Shown: piece by piece, positions 61,486 through 64,000 of the stretch | How the letters are laid out: each line of letters opens with the position of its first letter | Position numbering within the stretch: the first letter of the stretch is position 1 | From: Abyssalbus ytuae | GTDB lineage: Bacteria; Bacteroidota; Bacteroidia; Flavobacteriales; Flavobacteriaceae | Assembly: GCF_022807975.1 (NCBI RefSeq) | Contig: NZ_CP094358.1 | Span: 558,001-622,000, forward strand | DNA length: 64,000 nucleotides | Reading direction: 5' to 3' | Notes under the pieces: model-generated | Told to the model about the DNA's origin: nothing | Databases searched by the model: none | The model's input: the letters and a program-made list of their open reading frames with translations, nothing else | Translations under genes and position numbers: made by a program

Positions 61486-63177
61486 ATGATTATGAGGTTT
61501 TATCTGTTATTTTTTCTGACCGTACAATTTATCCACGCACAATTAAAATATCCTGATGATTCTTTCAGGCCGCCCCTTGATGTTCCTATAGTTCTAGCCG
61601 GGACATTTGGTGAGCTTCGTTCTAACCATTTTCACTCGGGAGTAGATATTAAAACCCAGGGGCATGAAGGACTTACCGTACATGCAATAGGAGACGGATA
61701 TATATCACGTATTAAAATACAGCATTACGGTTTTGGAAAAGCTTTATATGTTACACATCCCAACGGATATATTTCCGTTTATGCCCATTTACAAAGGTTT
61801 GCCCCTAAAATTGAAGAGTATATAAAAAAGCTACAATATCAAAAGGAATCTTATGAAATACAGGTCTATCCTGAAAGTAATATTCTACCCTTAAAAAAAG
61901 GGGAAATTATAGCCTATTCAGGGAATACCGGCGGCAGTGCAGGCCCGCACCTTCATTTTGAAATAAGGAACAGTGCCGATGTACCCCTTAATCCTTTATT
62001 CTTTGGTATGGATGTAAAAGATTCACAACCCCCACTAATCCAGGATTTATTTGCTTATTCAATGGATGATGATTCCCAGGTAAATCAATCTAATGATATT
62101 GTACAATTAAATTATACCCAGCAAAAGGACGGTACTTTTCTTGCTGATAAAGTGTATGCCTGCGGAAATATTGGCTTTGGTATTCATTCATATGACAGGC
62201 AGGATCTGGCCTATAACAAAAACGGTGTTTATCAGGTTGAATTATATGTAAATGGTGAACTATATTTTAGCTATGACTTTGAAAAATTTTCATTTGGTGA
62301 ATCACGTTATATAAATACTTTAATTGATTATGAGTATTACAAAAGCCATCACAAGAGGATTCAACAATGTTTTGTTAAACCCGGTAACAGGTTAAGTGTT
62401 TATGATAAAAACATCAACAATGGTATTTTGAAAATTCAAGAAGGCCTTAGTTATAATGTAAATATTAAAGTAAAAGATTTTGAGGGGAATGTAAGTGTTA
62501 TAAATATTCCTGTGGAAGGAAAAAAACAGGAAATTCTAAATAAAAAAGAAGTAATGGTTACTGATGATTTCCTCATATCGGGTAAAGACAATATATATAA
62601 GCTGGGGACTACTTCTGTATTTTTTCCTGAAAACACTTTTTATGAAAATTTCTATATAAATTTAAAAGAAATAGAAGATACAATAGTAATACATGATGAT
62701 AAAACGCCCGTACATAAAAATTATACGCTAACTTTTGATGCAAACTCTTACTCTGCAGAAGAAAGAAAACAAATGTTTATTGCCAGTGTTGATGAGGATG
62801 GTGATTTGGATTATGAAACCACCCGAAAAAGAGGTAATATCTTTACCACCCGCACTAAAACTTTAGGAAAGTTCATTCTTGCTAAAGACACCGTTCCTCC
62901 TACTATTCTACCACTTAATTTTTATGATGGCCAATGGCTCACCAATTACAGGTATTTAAAAGTTAAAATCGATGACGACTTAACGGGTATTGATAATTAC
63001 AGAGCCACAATTAATGGTAAATGGATATTAACGGAGTATGAATATAAAGATAAAACACTTACTTATGATTTTAATGATCTTGAATTTGAAGGTACAAAAC
63101 ACGATTTAAAAATTATTGTAACAGACAACGTAGGGAATACCACCACCCTATATGCTACTATTTATAGAAAAATATAA
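61486..63177 (+). CDS. M23 family metallopeptidase, exported
   Basis: 563 residues with a signal peptide (about 1-18, ending FIHA). The M23/lysostaphin-type domain sits near the N-terminus (about 30-170): zinc ligands H50 and D54 in NHFHSGVDIKTQGHEG and H157 in GPHLHFEIRN (H155 catalytic). The remaining 390 residues are beta-rich Ig-like repeats of unknown role. Likely a periplasmic cell-wall endopeptidase or its inactive activator; all metal ligands are present. It is followed by a TonB receptor gene twelve bases later. Confidence 0.93.
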   Translation: MIMRFYLLFFLTVQFIHAQLKYPDDSFRPPLDVPIVLAGTFGELRSNHFHSGVDIKTQGHEGLTVHAIGDGYISRIKIQHYGFGKALYVTHPNGYISVYAHLQRFAPKIEEYIKKLQYQKESYEIQVYPESNILPLKKGEIIAYSGNTGGSAGPHLHFEIRNSADVPLNPLFFGMDVKDSQPPLIQDLFAYSMDDDSQVNQSNDIVQLNYTQQKDGTFLADKVYACGNIGFGIHSYDRQDLAYNKNGVYQVELYVNGELYFSYDFEKFSFGESRYINTLIDYEYYKSHHKRIQQCFVKPGNRLSVYDKNINNGILKIQEGLSYNVNIKVKDFEGNVSVINIPVEGKKQEILNKKEVMVTDDFLISGKDNIYKLGTTSVFFPENTFYENFYINLKEIEDTIVIHDDKTPVHKNYTLTFDANSYSAEERKQMFIASVDEDGDLDYETTRKRGNIFTTRTKTLGKFILAKDTVPPTILPLNFYDGQWLTNYRYLKVKIDDDLTGIDNYRATINGKWILTEYEYKDKTLTYDFNDLEFEGTKHDLKIIVTDNVGNTTTLYATIYRKI

Positions 63178-63188
63178 TTAATTGTGCT

Positions 63189-64000
63189 TTGAAAAACTTC
63201 AGGTTATTTATTTTTTTTATTGCAGTTTTTATCCCCATGGCAATTGTTTCTCAAACTGCTACTGTGGGAGGAGTCATACTCGATGAAAACAACCTTCCTG
63301 TAGAGAATGTAAATATATTTTCTGAAACAGGTTCTTCTCAATCCAATAAAAACGGATTTTATGAAATCAGGATTCCGGCAAATTCTGTAAGCAGAATAAC
63401 TTTCTCACATATTTCCTTTAAGAAAATTGAGGTTTCCATTACCCTTCAGGAGGGTGAGTACTACGAATTAAACCCTGTTATGACAGTAAATGTAGAACAA
63501 ATAGGAGAAGTAATTATTGGCACAAACAAACGAAAACAGGTAGCAGGGATTCAGACCATATCACCGGAAGAGATAAGGCTTATTCCCGGAGCAAATGCAG
63601 GAGTTGAAAATATATTAAAATCATTACCCGGGGTAAATTCCAATAATGAATTAAGTACTCAATATGCAGTAAGAGGAGGCAATTATGATGAAAACCTAGT
63701 GTATGTAAATGAAATTGAGGTATACAGGCCTTTTCTAATACGATCCGGCCAACAGGAAGGATTAAGTTTCATAAATTCAAACCTTGTACAAAACATAGAC
63801 TTTTCTGCAGGAGGATTTCAGGCTAAATACGGTGACAAACTTTCATCTGTTCTGGATATTACCTACAAACAGCCGGTAGACTTTGGCGTGGGAGTTGACT
63901 TAAGCCTTCTCGGAGCCAATGCGTTTGCGGAAACTGTCTCCGGAAATGGAAAATTTTCTACAATTTCAGGAATACGGTACAGAGATAATAGTTTACTGGT
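63189..64000 (+). CDS. TonB-dependent receptor with carboxypeptidase-like regulatory domain (3' end outside window)
   Basis: The frame runs from TTG 63189 to the window edge, 270 codons. Signal peptide (about 1-23, ending IVSQ), then a CarboxypepD_reg-like domain (ATVGGVILDENNLPVENVNIFSETGSSQSNKNGFYEIRIP), then the plug domain (GVENILKSLPGVNSNNELSTQYAVRGGNYDENLVYVNEIEVYRPFL; FSAGGFQAKYGDKLSSVLDI). The barrel is missing beyond base 64000. Such proteins import large substrates across the outer membrane; SusC-type signatures are not seen, so it is not clearly a glycan importer. Confidence 0.92.
   Translation, partial: MKNFRLFIFFIAVFIPMAIVSQTATVGGVILDENNLPVENVNIFSETGSSQSNKNGFYEIRIPANSVSRITFSHISFKKIEVSITLQEGEYYELNPVMTVNVEQIGEVIIGTNKRKQVAGIQTISPEEIRLIPGANAGVENILKSLPGVNSNNELSTQYAVRGGNYDENLVYVNEIEVYRPFLIRSGQQEGLSFINSNLVQNIDFSAGGFQAKYGDKLSSVLDITYKQPVDFGVGVDLSLLGANAFAETVSGNGKFSTISGIRYRDNSLL

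Overview
The window is AT-rich DNA from a member of the Bacteroidota, almost certainly a marine-type Flavobacteriaceae. The evidence is a gldI gliding-motility PPIase, OstA-like and DUF3810 proteins, a start of a CarboxypepD_reg/TonB receptor, many Bacteroidota promoters of the form TAnnTTTG, frequent TTG starts without purine-rich ribosome sites, and a 6S-like RNA between zapA and rny. Family calls are from recognised motifs and not from database searches.

Layout. 1-9 kb is a housekeeping block: an ECF sigma factor cut by the window edge, an MFS transporter, lipA, gap, a hybrid sensor kinase, lpxK (opposite strand), a NIF3 protein and a coiled-coil protein of the zinc-ribbon (DUF164-like) family. 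About 9-22 kb is an accessory region: two AraC-regulator plus short-chain-dehydrogenase pairs (9.6-11.4 and 18.0-19.7 kb) bracket a run of unrelated single genes (JAB/RadC-like protein, unknown proteins, an overlapping pair of small unknown genes, an HU-like DNA-binding protein, an NTF2-like protein, a class C beta-lactamase-like hydrolase). These are separated by related non-coding boxes that look like gene-cassette boundaries. The same region holds a 16-copy 23-bp minisatellite, a fragment of an IS1182-like transposase, a possible PemK/MazF remnant, a methyltransferase and an esterase.

22-26.5 kb returns to core genes: ndk, a PhoD-like phosphatase, then nrnA-gldI-PPIase with overlapping ends. 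26.5-33.6 kb is a phenylalanine/tyrosine catabolic operon (amino-acid dehydrogenase, hmgA, hppD, fahA, flavin reductase family protein, phhA) with a divergent Lrp/AsnC regulator and a strong terminator. No maleylacetoacetate isomerase gene is in it.

33.6-41 kb carries a small membrane protein, pepD, a DUF3810 protein and two exported amidohydrolases. A 500-base non-coding stretch and an unrecognised Lys- and Ser/Thr-rich protein follow. 42.5-61.4 kb is core again: TrmH-type methyltransferase, Ste24-like protease, RelA/SpoT, Fur, purA, an OstA-like protein, a class III aminotransferase, a TPR protein, two tandem DUF368 lipid-carrier translocase homologues, aroE, a DUF349 protein, rny, the 6S-like RNA, zapA and a ZapB-like coiled coil. 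The window ends with an M23 peptidase and the first 270 codons of a TonB-dependent receptor.

The most noteworthy signals are the cassette-like boundary boxes at 12-17.7 kb, the 23-bp minisatellite, several promoters placed so close to the start codon that the mRNAs should be leaderless, and the 6S-like RNA.
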